Counted from the first letter of the stretch, positions 55,101-63,953 are shown. The stretch: DNA of 64,000 bases from Butyrivibrio sp. MB2005 (GCF_000424285.1 NZ_AUJP01000010.1:124001-188000); one strand, 5' to 3'. The notes: generated by a model not told the origin, from the sequence alone. Numbers and translations are program-made.

Positions 55101-56260
55101 GTAATAATAATTTTTTTAAATCCATCGCCTGTATTCACTAATGAGCGTTGTTCCTGTTCCATCTTTTCTTTATCAGGCAATGCATAGGCTGATTGAATAT
55201 AAAATCTCTTTGAACCTTTGTTGCAGACAAAATCCACTTCCAACTGTTTTCGGATCTTCTTACCATTTTTGTCAACTTCATTCATCACAACAACACCAAC
55301 GTCCACATTATATCCACGAACTTTTAATTCATTAAATATAATGTTTTCCATTGCATGAGTCTCCTCCACCTGTCTAAAATTAAGTCTCGCATTTCTAAGT
55401 CCCAGATCGGTAAAATAATACTTCGATGGAGTACTAATGTATTTTTTACCCTTGATGTCATATCGAATTGCACTATCAATAAGAAATGAATCTTTAAGGT
55501 AATCTATATATTTGATTATGGTTTCTTTGCTTATAGTCTTGTTTTTAACACTTTTAAAAGTCGCAGATAACTTGCTTGGATTCGTAAGCGATCCAATTGC
55601 TGAGGATAAAATGTTCAGAAGTTCTTCTAACTCTGCCTTATTTCGTATATTATTTTTTCCAGTAATATCAGAAATATAGGTTTCCTCAAATAGAGATTTT
55701 AAAAAATCAGATTTTTGATCAGCCGTTTCAAAGCCTAGCACAAGCGGTATCCCACCGAACAGCACATAATCACTCCAGCCTTCCTGCTTGTCACCGTCAT
55801 ATACACTCATAAATTCACTATATGTTAACGGATACATATGAACTTCATCCCCACGTCCACGAAATTCAGTAATAATATCTTTTGACAGAAACTTGGCATT
55901 ACTTCCCGTTACATATACATCCACATTTTTCTTTCTTCCGAGGCTATTAAGAACTGATTCAAAATCATCGAGCATCTGAACTTCATCTAATAAAACGTAA
56001 TACATTTCATTATCAGCGATTTTTTCCATCAGATATGGAAATAAAACTTCAGGATCTCGATACTTTCTATTCTCAAAAGAGTCAAATGCAATCTCAATAA
56101 TATGGTTTTCATTAACTCCTTCATTTACCAGATACTCTTTAAAAATATTAAATAAAAGGTACGATTTCCCACATCTTCGCATACCTGTTACAACCTTAAT
56201 TAGTCCGTTATGTTTTTTTGAAATAAGCTTATTCAAATATATATCTCTACGTATTTCCAT
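55007..56260 (-). CDS. ATP-binding protein, AAA_14/DUF4143 family
   Basis: The start at 56260 (417 residues) follows GGGCGGAAC. The AAA domain has Walker A GMRRCGKSYLLFNIF, Walker B YYVLLDEVQMLDDFE and sensor 1 VTGSNAKFLS. The C-terminal DUF4143 region (about 200-360) and the tail follow (DVGVVVMNEVDKNGKKIRKQLEVDFVCNKGSKRFYIQSAYAL, which carries a PD-(D/E)XK-like VDFV...IQSA pattern). The function is unknown; these ATPases are common on mobile elements. A 39-bp palindrome lies directly before its ribosome binding site. Confidence 0.88.
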   Translation of the reverse strand: MEIRRDIYLNKLISKKHNGLIKVVTGMRRCGKSYLLFNIFKEYLVNEGVNENHIIEIAFDSFENRKYRDPEVLFPYLMEKIADNEMYYVLLDEVQMLDDFESVLNSLGRKKNVDVYVTGSNAKFLSKDIITEFRGRGDEVHMYPLTYSEFMSVYDGDKQEGWSDYVLFGGIPLVLGFETADQKSDFLKSLFEETYISDITGKNNIRNKAELEELLNILSSAIGSLTNPSKLSATFKSVKNKTISKETIIKYIDYLKDSFLIDSAIRYDIKGKKYISTPSKYYFTDLGLRNARLNFRQVEETHAMENIIFNELKVRGYNVDVGVVVMNEVDKNGKKIRKQLEVDFVCNKGSKRFYIQSAYALPDKEKMEQEQRSLVNTGDGFKKIIITKDAVAPLYNDEGILVMSVYDFLLNPDSMEI

Positions 56261-56278
56261 ATTGTTCCGCCCATTACT

Positions 56279-56317
56279 TATTGAACAAAAATGCGGAATC
56301 CGCATTTTTGTTCAATA
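56279..56317. repeat. 39-bp perfect palindrome before the DUF4143 gene
   Basis: Two 19-bp arms meet at a single central base (56298). The central TGCGGA/TCCGCA and the flanking TTTTTGTTC are repeated, imperfectly, at 56361-56391. The palindrome ends 8 bases before the ribosome binding site. It may be an operator for a dimeric regulator or a leader hairpin. The rest of 56318-56535 shows no gene. Confidence 0.6.
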
Positions 56318-56535
56318 GAATTTTACATCATAGGAATAGCTTATTCAATACTCTAATCGACATTTTTGCGGATTCCGCATTTTTGTTCGATACAGATCAA
56401 ATTTTCCGACACTGTTGGGAAAATCTTAGAAGCACTATGTACTCTTCGCGCTTTTATGAGTGACTTTTTGTTTCTATACACATTTTTATGCAAAAAGACC
56501 TCGCCACATCACTGCAGCATGTTCAAAAATAATGA

Positions 56536-56580
56536 AAAAACATCCCACACTCTTATATACTTTTAAGGGTGTGGGATTTT
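56536..56580 (-). terminator. Terminator of the second chemotaxis receptor gene
   Basis: CCCACACTCTTA (56544-56555) pairs with TAAGGGTGTGGG (56564-56575, one G-U pair). The minus strand then reads GTTTTTTC; the plus side reads ATTTTTAAA, so it may work in both directions. Confidence 0.85.
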
Positions 56581-56640
56581 TAAATTTTAATGGTATTTAG
56601 AAGATCTTTACGGACTTCTTCAAAAACTCATTTACATAAG

Positions 56641-58698
56641 TCAGCTTATTGTGAATCTTTCAAGGTTATTATTGATGGTATCAACCGCGTCAGAAACAGA
56701 GGTTGCAGCGGAGGATACATTTTCAGATGATGAAGCAACGCCCTGAGCTGCAGCTGTTACTCTTTCAACGTTGTTTGCAATTTCCTGTGTGGATGCGGAC
56801 TGCTCTTCAGATACTGAAGCCATGTTGGTAGCAACGTCATTGACCTTGTTCATCTGCTCGGCCATTTCTACAAGGATATCATTGGCATCGGACAATTCCT
56901 GAGTGATCTCTTTAAAGGTTGTAGCTGCAACATTTACGGTCTCAGCACTGTTATTGATAAGAGTAGTATTGGTCTCGGATTTTTCAGAAAGCATCTGCAC
57001 CTTCTGGGACATATCCTTTATAATTTCACCGATCTGGTTAGTAGCATCTGCTGAATTCTGAGCAAGTGTTCCAATCTCGGAAGCAACAACCGCAAATCCT
57101 TTTCCTGCTTCACCTGCTCTTGCTGCCTCGATGGAAGCGTTGAGTGAAAGGAGATTGGTCTGGGAGGAAATAGAGTTGATAAGGTCAATGATCTGATTGA
57201 TCTTATCGGCAGCTTCGTCAACGTTTTTAACGGCATCTGCCATATCCTTCATGGAGTCAACGATGTCGGACATTCCGTTTGCTACGTTAGACATATCATG
57301 CTGACCGCTTTCAGCCTTTTTAACAAGTTCATTCATAGAAGCTTCAATCTGGGCTTCCTGATCTGTAACATTGGATACGGTCTGAGCCAGAACGGTTGCA
57401 TTTTCAGCAACTTCATTTACGGCGCTGGCCATATTTTCAATGTTTTCTTTGATCTGAGTCATGCTTGCGGACTGATTGTTAGCGGCCTCTTCCAGATTCT
57501 CTGCTGTATCCTTGGAATTCTGTGCATCACCCATAAGCTTTCCAGATACATCTTTTATCTCTGTAAGCGATGAGCGCATACCTGTTATGAACTCTCCCAT
57601 AGCTCTGTTCATGTAAGCAATTTCGTCATCACCCTTAGTGGTGATATCAACTGTAAAGTCACCGCTCGAAATCTTTTCAATGTTTTCGGTAAGGGTTGTG
57701 ACAGGTTTCTTGATCATCCTCTGAAGTACCTGAGAGATTATGATAATAACCACAACAATCGATACTAAGGATACAATTACAAGAGCTAAAATGAGTTGAT
57801 TTAATACTGCCAGAACTTCGTTCTGTTTTGCATATATAACAACTCTCCAGTCAGTACCGCTAACCTTGGATGTTACTGAATAGATGGTCTGTCCATCTGC
57901 CTTAAATGAGTGAACAGGACCTGTGTCGCTTTCACTATCCGCGGCATCAGCACTAACAATGGCACCTATATTGGTAATAAATGCATTGTCTGAAAGTTCG
58001 GAAACATTTTTGCCGTTTAATGAAGGATCATCTCTGTATGAAAGAATGAGTCCCTGAGGTGTAAGCAACATCGCACCACCGGTTTCATAGAGTTTAATCT
58101 GGTTAAGACTTTCCTGAGAGCCTGACAGGAAAATATCCGCTGCAAAGCATCCCTCACGCCCGTCCTTTAAATGAATGTGTCTGATAACTGTCGCACACAG
58201 ATCACCTGTTACTGTGTCAAAATATGGGACGTCATAAAAGTAGAACCAACTGTTGTCATAGCCTAAAGACTGTGTATACCAGGGCTTTTCAGTGATGCCT
58301 TCCATCTGAAAATCAGGCTGGCTTGGATAGATGAAGGTTTCATCGTTTAGCGCAATATAAGCTCCTGTGGGAAGCATTTTATATCTGCCTACAGTTCCTA
58401 TCATATATTGCATAAGCTCATCGTTGCTGTTATATTGATTCTGCTCAACAGCATCGGCAACACCATTTAGGTAATAGAATGTTGCATTAAGCTCTTTGTT
58501 TATCTCACCGGCATCACTTGAAACCTTATTAGTCAAAGTGGAGTCGATAAGATTCTTGACAAGCCCGTAGCCCATGGCAATCACGATGGTTTCGCTTACC
58601 AGAATGCTCAGCACAAGAAGCCCCACAAACAGAATGGACAACCTGACGCTTATGGCCTTTACTTTTTCTTTTTTTCCGGTTTTATCGGTTCTACTCAT
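56641..58698 (-). CDS. Methyl-accepting chemotaxis protein with Cache sensor
   Basis: The start at 58698 (685 residues) follows AGGAGG. There is a membrane segment at about 20-45 and an extracellular Cache domain at about 50-295 ([19 protein letters not shown] and [16 protein letters not shown]). A second membrane segment lies at about 300-325, followed by HAMP ([19 protein letters not shown]) and the signalling domain with [31 protein letters not shown]. It senses an unknown external ligand. It is placed between the DUF4143 gene and core 4, so its position inside segment 3 may reflect chromosomal capture. Confidence 0.92.
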   Translation of the reverse strand: MSRTDKTGKKEKVKAISVRLSILFVGLLVLSILVSETIVIAMGYGLVKNLIDSTLTNKVSSDAGEINKELNATFYYLNGVADAVEQNQYNSNDELMQYMIGTVGRYKMLPTGAYIALNDETFIYPSQPDFQMEGITEKPWYTQSLGYDNSWFYFYDVPYFDTVTGDLCATVIRHIHLKDGREGCFAADIFLSGSQESLNQIKLYETGGAMLLTPQGLILSYRDDPSLNGKNVSELSDNAFITNIGAIVSADAADSESDTGPVHSFKADGQTIYSVTSKVSGTDWRVVIYAKQNEVLAVLNQLILALVIVSLVSIVVVIIIISQVLQRMIKKPVTTLTENIEKISSGDFTVDITTKGDDEIAYMNRAMGEFITGMRSSLTEIKDVSGKLMGDAQNSKDTAENLEEAANNQSASMTQIKENIENMASAVNEVAENATVLAQTVSNVTDQEAQIEASMNELVKKAESGQHDMSNVANGMSDIVDSMKDMADAVKNVDEAADKINQIIDLINSISSQTNLLSLNASIEAARAGEAGKGFAVVASEIGTLAQNSADATNQIGEIIKDMSQKVQMLSEKSETNTTLINNSAETVNVAATTFKEITQELSDANDILVEMAEQMNKVNDVATNMASVSEEQSASTQEIANNVERVTAAAQGVASSSENVSSAATSVSDAVDTINNNLERFTIS

Positions 58699-58840
58699 GA
58701 TCAAATAACCTCCTATCAGTCAATATGTGTAATGCTACTATTTAGTATAAAATACAATAGTTTACAACATATAAATAATGTCTGTAGGAATTATTAAATA
58801 TAAGTGATAATTCTATAATTTGGACATTTTATGGCATTAT

Positions 58841-58870
58841 AAAAACCAGGCTACTATGAACCTGGCTTTT
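58841..58870. terminator. Bidirectional hairpin
   Basis: AACCAGG (58844-58850) pairs with CCTGGCTT (58861-58868), with A- and T-runs on both sides. It lies upstream of the receptor gene and could stop transcription from either side. Confidence 0.55.
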
Positions 58871-59129
58871 AAAAATATCATTCATATTATGATTTTGCTA
58901 ATTTGGGACTCTCAACCAAAAAGTAACCTAAAATGGCATGAAATAATCCCTCATAGGATTACCCAAAAACGAGTGCCAGACGAGTGCCATTTTTTTATGA
59001 AATATATGAATCTTTAACAAGTTTTATGCGAGGTGGAATTCCCGCAAGCGAAGTATTTATGCGGTTTTAGAGAGTTTTAGAGAGTTTTATAGATTTTTAT
59101 GGAGATATATGAAAAAGGCGTTCAAATAA
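58871..59129. repeat. Right end of segment 3 with arm-type repeats (no gene)
   Basis: CGAGTGCCA occurs at 58970-58978 and 58981-58989 (11-bp period), matching the left-end pair at 52413. GAGAGTTTTA words repeat near 59070-59090. The core follows 140 bases later. Confidence 0.65.
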
Positions 59130-59290
59130 CGATTCCTAGTTTCATATTTTATATATCTCCTTCTAAAAATGCTTTATTTAAGCCATTTGTTATCTCAGCT
59201 TGTTGTACCAAGCACCACGCCGGACACCATTTATCTATTATGACATAAAAATAGTCCTGACACAGCGAATATATATTACCATGTCAGGAC
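59130..59290. repeat. Attachment core 4 and conserved end block
   Basis: Core CGATTCCTAGTTTCAT (59130-59145) is followed by AGAAGGAG on the minus strand and MKLGIVI before a stop. GCACCA (59212) and ACACCA (59224) are 12 bp apart, and GTCCTGACA/TGTCAGGAC (59254-59290) forms the terminator-like hairpin. The block is nearly identical to 47250-47431. It is either the original ychF upstream region or the left end of a fourth, degraded element. Confidence 0.75.
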
Positions 59291-59338
59291 GGATTTGTAA
59301 AAACATGCAGTAATGGACCTAGGGGACACCCCATTAGG

Positions 59339-59519
59339 ATTATATGGCTCAAAGTTCTGGTGTTTTAATCTTGTTTATATGAAACTACGCCTAGGGATGC
59401 TATTTTTTTATTCAGATACATTCATTTAGATTTCCATGCTATCTGGATTTAGAAGAAAATCATAAACACTCATTACCAATATGCCTTCATCATTATAAAG
59501 CGGTGCCACAGCATCCTTT
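59339..59519 (-). pseudogene. 180-bp direct repeat, copy 2 (DUF4143 3' fragment)
   Basis: The last 31 codons of the DUF4143 gene (ending FLLNPDSMEI, stop at 59426) and the downstream sequence are duplicated here. The rest of the gene is absent. Upstream it joins directly, at 59519/59520, to a recombinase fragment. Confidence 0.85.
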
Positions 59520-59651
59520 ACGATAAACGATTCTACCGCAATAAAAAGGATTGCTAAGCATTCTATTAATGTAAGCAGACTGCCATCTGGTAAGCCCTGT
59601 TGCAGTCTTTCGCCCCTCCTGCTCCATGATGTCCTGAATTTTACGAACACC
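59520..59651 (-). pseudogene. Fragment of a large serine recombinase
   Basis: About 44 codons in the frame starting at 59651 read GVRKIQDIMEQEGRKTATGL, then TRWQSAYINRMLSNPFYCG and RIVYRKG. This is the recombinase domain (PF07508-like) pattern of large serine recombinases. No start, catalytic serine domain or C-terminus is present. It begins two bases after the EFR1 stop codon and ends at the DUF4143 fragment. It is a relic of a different kind of mobile element. Confidence 0.75.
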
Positions 59652-59652
59652 A

Positions 59653-60423
59653 TTACTGCTGATTAGCCTCTATAAGCTCTTTCAGTGTGATATGAACATT
59701 TCTGTATCGGGCTTCCGGGTTGGGCTCTTTTACTGTGGCAAACTGCAGGGCTTTTGTAGGGCAGGCCTGGATGCATGCCATACAGTTTATGCAATTCGTG
59801 TAATTATAGTCCGGGCGATTGTTTTCCAACCGGATACATCCTCGTGGACAGATACGGCTGCAGGTACCGCAGCCGACGCAGCGTTCATCTACGCGGTAAA
59901 GCGGGAAGGAATACATTGGGCCGGCTTGTTCTTTGAAGTGCATGTAGCCATTATAAAAATCCGTTTCTTCCTTTGACGCAGCCTGAATATAGTGCTTTTC
60001 TGTATCGATGTCAGCTTTGATCAGTGCAAGATGCTCGTCAACTTTCTTTTCACCTTCGATTTGTCTCTGCTGATCCATATCAAATACTATAATTGCGTTG
60101 TCATGCATGATAATGGTATTGATATAATTCGCTTTTTTCCCGATAGATGAAAGAAATTCCTGGGTACGGCCGGCAACCCCACCGTGATGGCAGCCGTAGG
60201 TCACAACCAGATAAAAATATTCTGTTTCAAATTCTGAATCACGGATGAAATCCTTCACCATAGGCGGGATCTCAAACTCAAAAAGCGGGCAGACAATCCC
60301 GATCTTATCGGCAGTATAATGCCGGTTTGTCTTTTTCATTTCCTGGGGAATGCTGACAAGTTCCTGATCCAGCTGCTTCGCTGCATAGAGACTGTTTCCG
60401 GTTGCTGAAAAAAATAAGATCAT
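59653..60423 (-). CDS. EFR1 family ferredoxin (flavodoxin-like plus two [4Fe-4S] clusters)
   Basis: The start at 60423 (MILFFSATGNSLYAAKQL, 256 residues) follows AAGGAAA. The N-terminal half is flavodoxin-like (SATGNS phosphate loop, VVTYGCHHGG). The C-terminal part has two CxxCxxCxxxCP clusters (CVGCGTCSRICPRGC and CINCMACIQACPTKA). The family probably moves electrons in anaerobes; partners are unknown. It is divergent from a LysR gene, its likely regulator. The gene ends exactly where a recombinase fragment begins, so the original 3' flank is gone. Confidence 0.9.
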   Translation of the reverse strand: MILFFSATGNSLYAAKQLDQELVSIPQEMKKTNRHYTADKIGIVCPLFEFEIPPMVKDFIRDSEFETEYFYLVVTYGCHHGGVAGRTQEFLSSIGKKANYINTIIMHDNAIIVFDMDQQRQIEGEKKVDEHLALIKADIDTEKHYIQAASKEETDFYNGYMHFKEQAGPMYSFPLYRVDERCVGCGTCSRICPRGCIRLENNRPDYNYTNCINCMACIQACPTKALQFATVKEPNPEARYRNVHITLKELIEANQQ

Positions 60424-60504
60424 CTCAGATTTCCTTTCCTTTTCTTTACTTGATGAATACATTATAACTCCTCCAATGATCCATGCAAAATAACAATTTC
60501 AAAT

Positions 60505-60535
60505 AGTCTGTCATACAAAAATCAAATTTCAGACT
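60505..60535. promoter_or_regulatory. Candidate LysR operator
   Basis: AGTCTG (60505-60510) and CAGACT (60530-60535) form an inverted repeat in the 174-base gap between the divergent EFR1 and LysR genes. Regulators of this class usually bind such sites in shared promoters. Confidence 0.5.
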
Positions 60536-60597
60536 GGTGATAAACCGCTCACTTTGCTATACTTGTATCACTATAGAGAAAGCATGGGGACATATGC

Positions 60598-61458
60598 ATG
60601 GATATGATAAGTCTTGAGATCTTTATGATGGCAGCAGAAGAAAGAAATATCACAAAGGCAGCGAAACTGCTGCATCTGTCTCAGCCAACAGTCTCCAGAA
60701 GGATCCAGGAACTGGAAGATGAGCTTGGCCGGCAGCTGTTCTTGAGGACGAACAGATTTGTAACTCTGACTGATGAAGGCAGGCAGTTCAGGGAAACAGC
60801 ATCGGATATACTGAGAATCTACAGAAAAGCAGTTAACCGGGAAAAGGATCCGAAATTTCTAAAAGGTGATATATACATCGGATCAGGAGAGATCCCGGCT
60901 TTTTCAAAGCTTTCGGAACAGATCCGGGACTTCCGCCGCCTGCAGCCCGGAATCTGTTTTCATATTCAGTCTGGAAATGCCGAGGAAATCCGTGAGGATG
61001 TGGAAAAAGGAGTCCTTGATCTGGGGCTGTTGACCCGATCCGTCAGTACAGAGCTCTTCGAAAGCCTGGAGTACCCGGGAAAAGCATGCTGGGGTGTTCT
61101 AGTAAAGAATGACCATCCTCTTGCATTGCGGGAACAGATCAGAGTCGAAGACCTTGAAAAGGAATCCCTGATCATTCCGGAAAATCAGGTATATTACAGG
61201 GAATTGACCGGCTGGTTTTCCAAAAGTCCGGACATAGCCGCTGTCTATACCCTGGCACATAATGCCATCCAGCTTGTAAAGCAGGGGCTTGGCCCCATGC
61301 TGTGCTTCGAAGATCCGGACCTCCTGAGGGAAGGACTCACGTTCGTTGCGATTGCTCCCTGCAAATGGGCTACGCCTCTGCTGATCTGGAAGAAACGAGA
61401 AGCACAGTCAGATGCAGTCAATGCATTTCTGAAATATATCGAAGAAACAATGAACTGA
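60598..61458 (+). CDS. LysR family transcriptional regulator
   Basis: This 286-residue protein has the LysR N-terminal helix-turn-helix (EERNITKAAKLLHLSQPTVSRRIQELEDELG) and a periplasmic-binding-like effector domain (GDIYIGSGEIPAFSKL). It is encoded divergently from EFR1 and probably controls it. The effector cannot be told. The start at 60598 has a modest GGGGA; a second ATG two codons later is possible. Confidence 0.93.
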   Translation: MDMISLEIFMMAAEERNITKAAKLLHLSQPTVSRRIQELEDELGRQLFLRTNRFVTLTDEGRQFRETASDILRIYRKAVNREKDPKFLKGDIYIGSGEIPAFSKLSEQIRDFRRLQPGICFHIQSGNAEEIREDVEKGVLDLGLLTRSVSTELFESLEYPGKACWGVLVKNDHPLALREQIRVEDLEKESLIIPENQVYYRELTGWFSKSPDIAAVYTLAHNAIQLVKQGLGPMLCFEDPDLLREGLTFVAIAPCKWATPLLIWKKREAQSDAVNAFLKYIEETMN

Positions 61459-61489
61459 CCTGATGCAAGTCATTTATGCATGAGAAAGA

Positions 61490-61642
61490 CTAAGGCCATT
61501 TGCCATACCTGTTACTTCTGCTGTCAGCAACAAGCTTCTGATAGCAGGGAAAGCAAAACGTTCTGCCATTACCATAAGGACAAGGATGACTACAATTGCA
61601 AGGTGTAACTGGACCAAGCTTAGGTGCAATACTGTGTGGCAC
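61490..61642 (-). CDS. Possible small Cys-rich protein (50 residues)
   Basis: A GTG-started frame encodes VPHSIAPKLGPVTPCNCSHP, then CPYGNGRTFCFPCYQKL and a basic tail. Five cysteines in a Cys-x-Cys-x3-Cys...Cys-x2-Cys pattern suggest a metal-binding knuckle. No good ribosome binding site is visible and a stop lies five codons upstream, so it may be decayed. It lies downstream of the ZIP transporter gene on the same strand. Confidence 0.35.
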   Translation of the reverse strand: MPHSIAPKLGPVTPCNCSHPCPYGNGRTFCFPCYQKLVADSRSNRYGKWP

Positions 61643-61705
61643 CCTTGAAATGCCATTTCAAATTTATCGGTTTCACAGCCAAAGTGCTGTAACCTTCATT
61701 TTCAT

Positions 61706-62482
61706 TCATCCCAAAGCCACATCAAGGGTCATCATGAGGGTAAATCCCAAAGCAAACATCAATACTCCGATATTTGAGTGTTCTCCCTCAGACATTTCTG
61801 GAATAAGTTCCTCTACAACCACATACATCATTGCTCCGGCTGCAAAGGAAAGCAGATAAGGCATCACCGGCACAATCAATCCGGCAGCCAAAACTGTAAG
61901 AAGCGCTCCAAGAGGCTCAACAGCTCCTGACAAAGCACCTCCCATAAAAGCCTTGAACCTACTCTGGCCCTGAGCATGAAGAGGCATCGAAATGATAGCT
62001 CCCTCCGGGAAGTTCTGAATAGCTATACCAAGAGCCAGTGCCAGTGCACCTCCTGCCGTAACCGCAGCAGAGCCTGCACGTAGTCCGGCAAAAACCGCTC
62101 CAACTGCCATTCCTTCCGGAATATTGTGAAGAGTAACCGCAAGAACCATCATTGTTGTTTTCTTTAGGTTTGCCTTTGGTCCCTCTGCTTTCTCAGCATT
62201 CATGTGAAGGTGAGGGATCACACTATCGAGAAACAGCAGGAACAGAATACCTAACCAGAATCCTATTACCGCAGGAAGAAAAGAGAGCTTTCCCATAGAT
62301 TCAGATTGTTCCAGAGCAGGAACAATAAGACTCCATATGGAGGCCGCCACCATTACTCCGCTGGCAAAGCCCGTAAGTGCACGCTGAACCTTATCATCCA
62401 GTTCTTTTTTCATAAAGAAAACTCCGGCTGAGCCCAGGGCTGTCCCGGCAAATGGGATTAGTAATCCTAAAACCGTCTCCAT
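61706..62482 (-). CDS. ZIP family metal transporter
   Basis: The start at 62482 (258 residues) follows AAAGGAGGG. Eight membrane segments are likely. The metal-binding HNIPEGMAVGAVFAG and NFPEGAIISMP, and EELIPEM in a later segment, carry the His and Glu residues of the ZIP core. A short variable loop with HLHMNAEKAEG is also typical. It imports zinc, iron or manganese. It stands between the small Cys-rich frame and the acylphosphatase gene. Confidence 0.93.
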   Translation of the reverse strand: METVLGLLIPFAGTALGSAGVFFMKKELDDKVQRALTGFASGVMVAASIWSLIVPALEQSESMGKLSFLPAVIGFWLGILFLLFLDSVIPHLHMNAEKAEGPKANLKKTTMMVLAVTLHNIPEGMAVGAVFAGLRAGSAAVTAGGALALALGIAIQNFPEGAIISMPLHAQGQSRFKAFMGGALSGAVEPLGALLTVLAAGLIVPVMPYLLSFAAGAMMYVVVEELIPEMSEGEHSNIGVLMFALGFTLMMTLDVALG

Positions 62483-62560
62483 TCGATTACCCTCCTTTCT
62501 CTGCACATCGATAATGAACTCTTCGATCATATGTCCGGTTACATAATCATGAAAACATAT

Positions 62561-62836
62561 CTAATACTTAATCTGAAAACTGCTTTCATCCTCAGGTGGT
62601 ATGGTCGCCTTTGTCATATCAAGCACTTCTATAAAACGTCCATCCTTTACCTTTTGAATAAACATATCTATGGTGTCCGGATCTCCCTGAACCTCCACAG
62701 TTACAGAGCCGTTCCACTCATTTTTCACCCATCCGGTAAGTCCGTACATGGTTGCTGTGTGGTATGCGGTATATCTAAAACCTACACCCTGCACATAACC
62801 TTTAAAATTCAGATGAGCTCTAATAATTTCTGACAT
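62561..62836 (-). CDS. Acylphosphatase
   Basis: This 91-residue protein matches the family length. The active-site Arg lies in GYVQGVGFRYTA and the Asn in GWVKNEWNGSVTVEVQG. It hydrolyses acyl phosphates such as acetyl or carbamoyl phosphate. It is encoded between the ZIP and HAD genes in the same direction, with gaps of 78 and 40 bases, so these may share a transcript. Confidence 0.93.
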   Translation of the reverse strand: MSEIIRAHLNFKGYVQGVGFRYTAYHTATMYGLTGWVKNEWNGSVTVEVQGDPDTIDMFIQKVKDGRFIEVLDMTKATIPPEDESSFQIKY

Positions 62837-62876
62837 GAATTACCGTTCCTTTGCATATTGATGTTATAGGATAATA

Positions 62877-63953
62877 CTATGCTGCATTAGCATCAGCCTC
62901 AGGCTCCACATACTGTATGTCAGATCTTTTTATAGTATCAGGATAGATCTTAAGGAAATCATTTTTCATGGAAATCGGAACATATCCCTGCTCCCTGTAG
63001 CCTGCGGATTTTTCTTCCCAGTCTTGAGTTCCCCACTCACGAACATCATCATCTGCAACTATCATATATGCTGCTGAAGGATAGGGATTTCTGCTATCCA
63101 GCGCATAGTTCATCATACTGGTATCGCTGCCGCTGTTTCCAAAGGCCAGAACCGGATACTGTCCGATCTCACGTTCAATCCAGATCGTCTTATTCGCGTT
63201 AAGGTTTTTCTGAATGAATTCGCCTGTAAAAACAAGCTCATCGCCATCGGCATACTTAAAGTCCATATTGGAGGAGACATCCTCGTTCCCCTTTACCTTA
63301 ACCTCAAACTCTGTGCCTATCACATGGGCAGGAGATACATATTCACTGATTGGAGAATTTGCAACGATTGCCCTTGTAGTTGTGCGCTCAGTACCGCTTA
63401 CCACATAAATAGTAAAACCATTGTCATAAAGGTATTTCACAACTTCCACCATCGGCAGATAAAATCCGTCAATGTAGCGCATATTCTCAAAGCTGTCTGT
63501 CTGCTTCTGACCGAATTTCACAGCATAATCATACAGCTCCTTTACAGTCATTCCTGCGTAGGCCTTGGCAAAATTCCTAGCAAGTTCTTCTCCTGCCGTA
63601 TATCCCGGCATAATCTCCGCAGCCGCTGCCTTAAGCTCATCTGAGACTCTTTCCGGATGATCTGTCAGGCAAAAGTTTATAAACATCATGGTGTCATAAT
63701 AGGTATAGAAGGTCTCACAGGTTAGTGTACCGTCCATATCAAAGACAGCTATACGATCCTCCTGGGGTATAAAATTCTCAGCATCATTTTTATTCGTAAC
63801 CTTTGCCACATAACTGCGAAGGCTTTCTGCTGCCTCAGAATCCGCGGACCAATATTCACCCAAAGCCTTGGTATTACTCTTTCCGCATGCGCCACAGATT
63901 AAGCAAACAGTAACCACTACGATCAATATGCTTCCAAATATTCTTTTTCTCAT
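62877..63953 (-). CDS. HAD family phosphatase, predicted lipoprotein
   Basis: This 358-residue protein has a signal peptide ending at a lipobox-like ICGAC (residues 19-23), so it is probably attached outside the membrane. HAD motif I FDMDGTLTCET, motif II VVSGTERTT and motif IV GNSGSDTSMM are present, giving an intact phosphatase site. Substrates of secreted HAD phosphatases of this type are usually nucleotides or sugar phosphates. The lipobox is not a perfect match. It is the first gene after an upstream terminator. Confidence 0.88.
   Translation of the reverse strand: MRKRIFGSILIVVVTVCLICGACGKSNTKALGEYWSADSEAAESLRSYVAKVTNKNDAENFIPQEDRIAVFDMDGTLTCETFYTYYDTMMFINFCLTDHPERVSDELKAAAAEIMPGYTAGEELARNFAKAYAGMTVKELYDYAVKFGQKQTDSFENMRYIDGFYLPMVEVVKYLYDNGFTIYVVSGTERTTTRAIVANSPISEYVSPAHVIGTEFEVKVKGNEDVSSNMDFKYADGDELVFTGEFIQKNLNANKTIWIEREIGQYPVLAFGNSGSDTSMMNYALDSRNPYPSAAYMIVADDDVREWGTQDWEEKSAGYREQGYVPISMKNDFLKIYPDTIKRSDIQYVEPEADANAA

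Larger units (their letters stand above)
52322..59145. mobile_element. Segment 3: toxin/defence-rich element remnant without integrase (6.8 kb)
   Basis: The segment is bounded by cores at 52322 and 59130. It has phased arm-type repeats inside both ends (52413/52425 and 58970/58981) but no recombinase gene. It carries a RhuM-Fic protein, a DUF1016 nuclease, a DUF4143 ATPase and a chemotaxis receptor. A third set of phased repeats at 54749-54776 suggests it was built from two smaller elements. Confidence 0.7.

Noticed and set aside
59426..59653. A 75-residue open frame read as one gene
   Set aside because: Its ends belong to two different relics (the DUF4143 3' end and, in another frame, a serine recombinase); it has no start signal of its own.
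61474..61656. Hydrophobic 60-residue minus-strand frame
   Set aside because: It overlaps a more protein-like Cys-rich frame in another phase and has no ribosome binding site.
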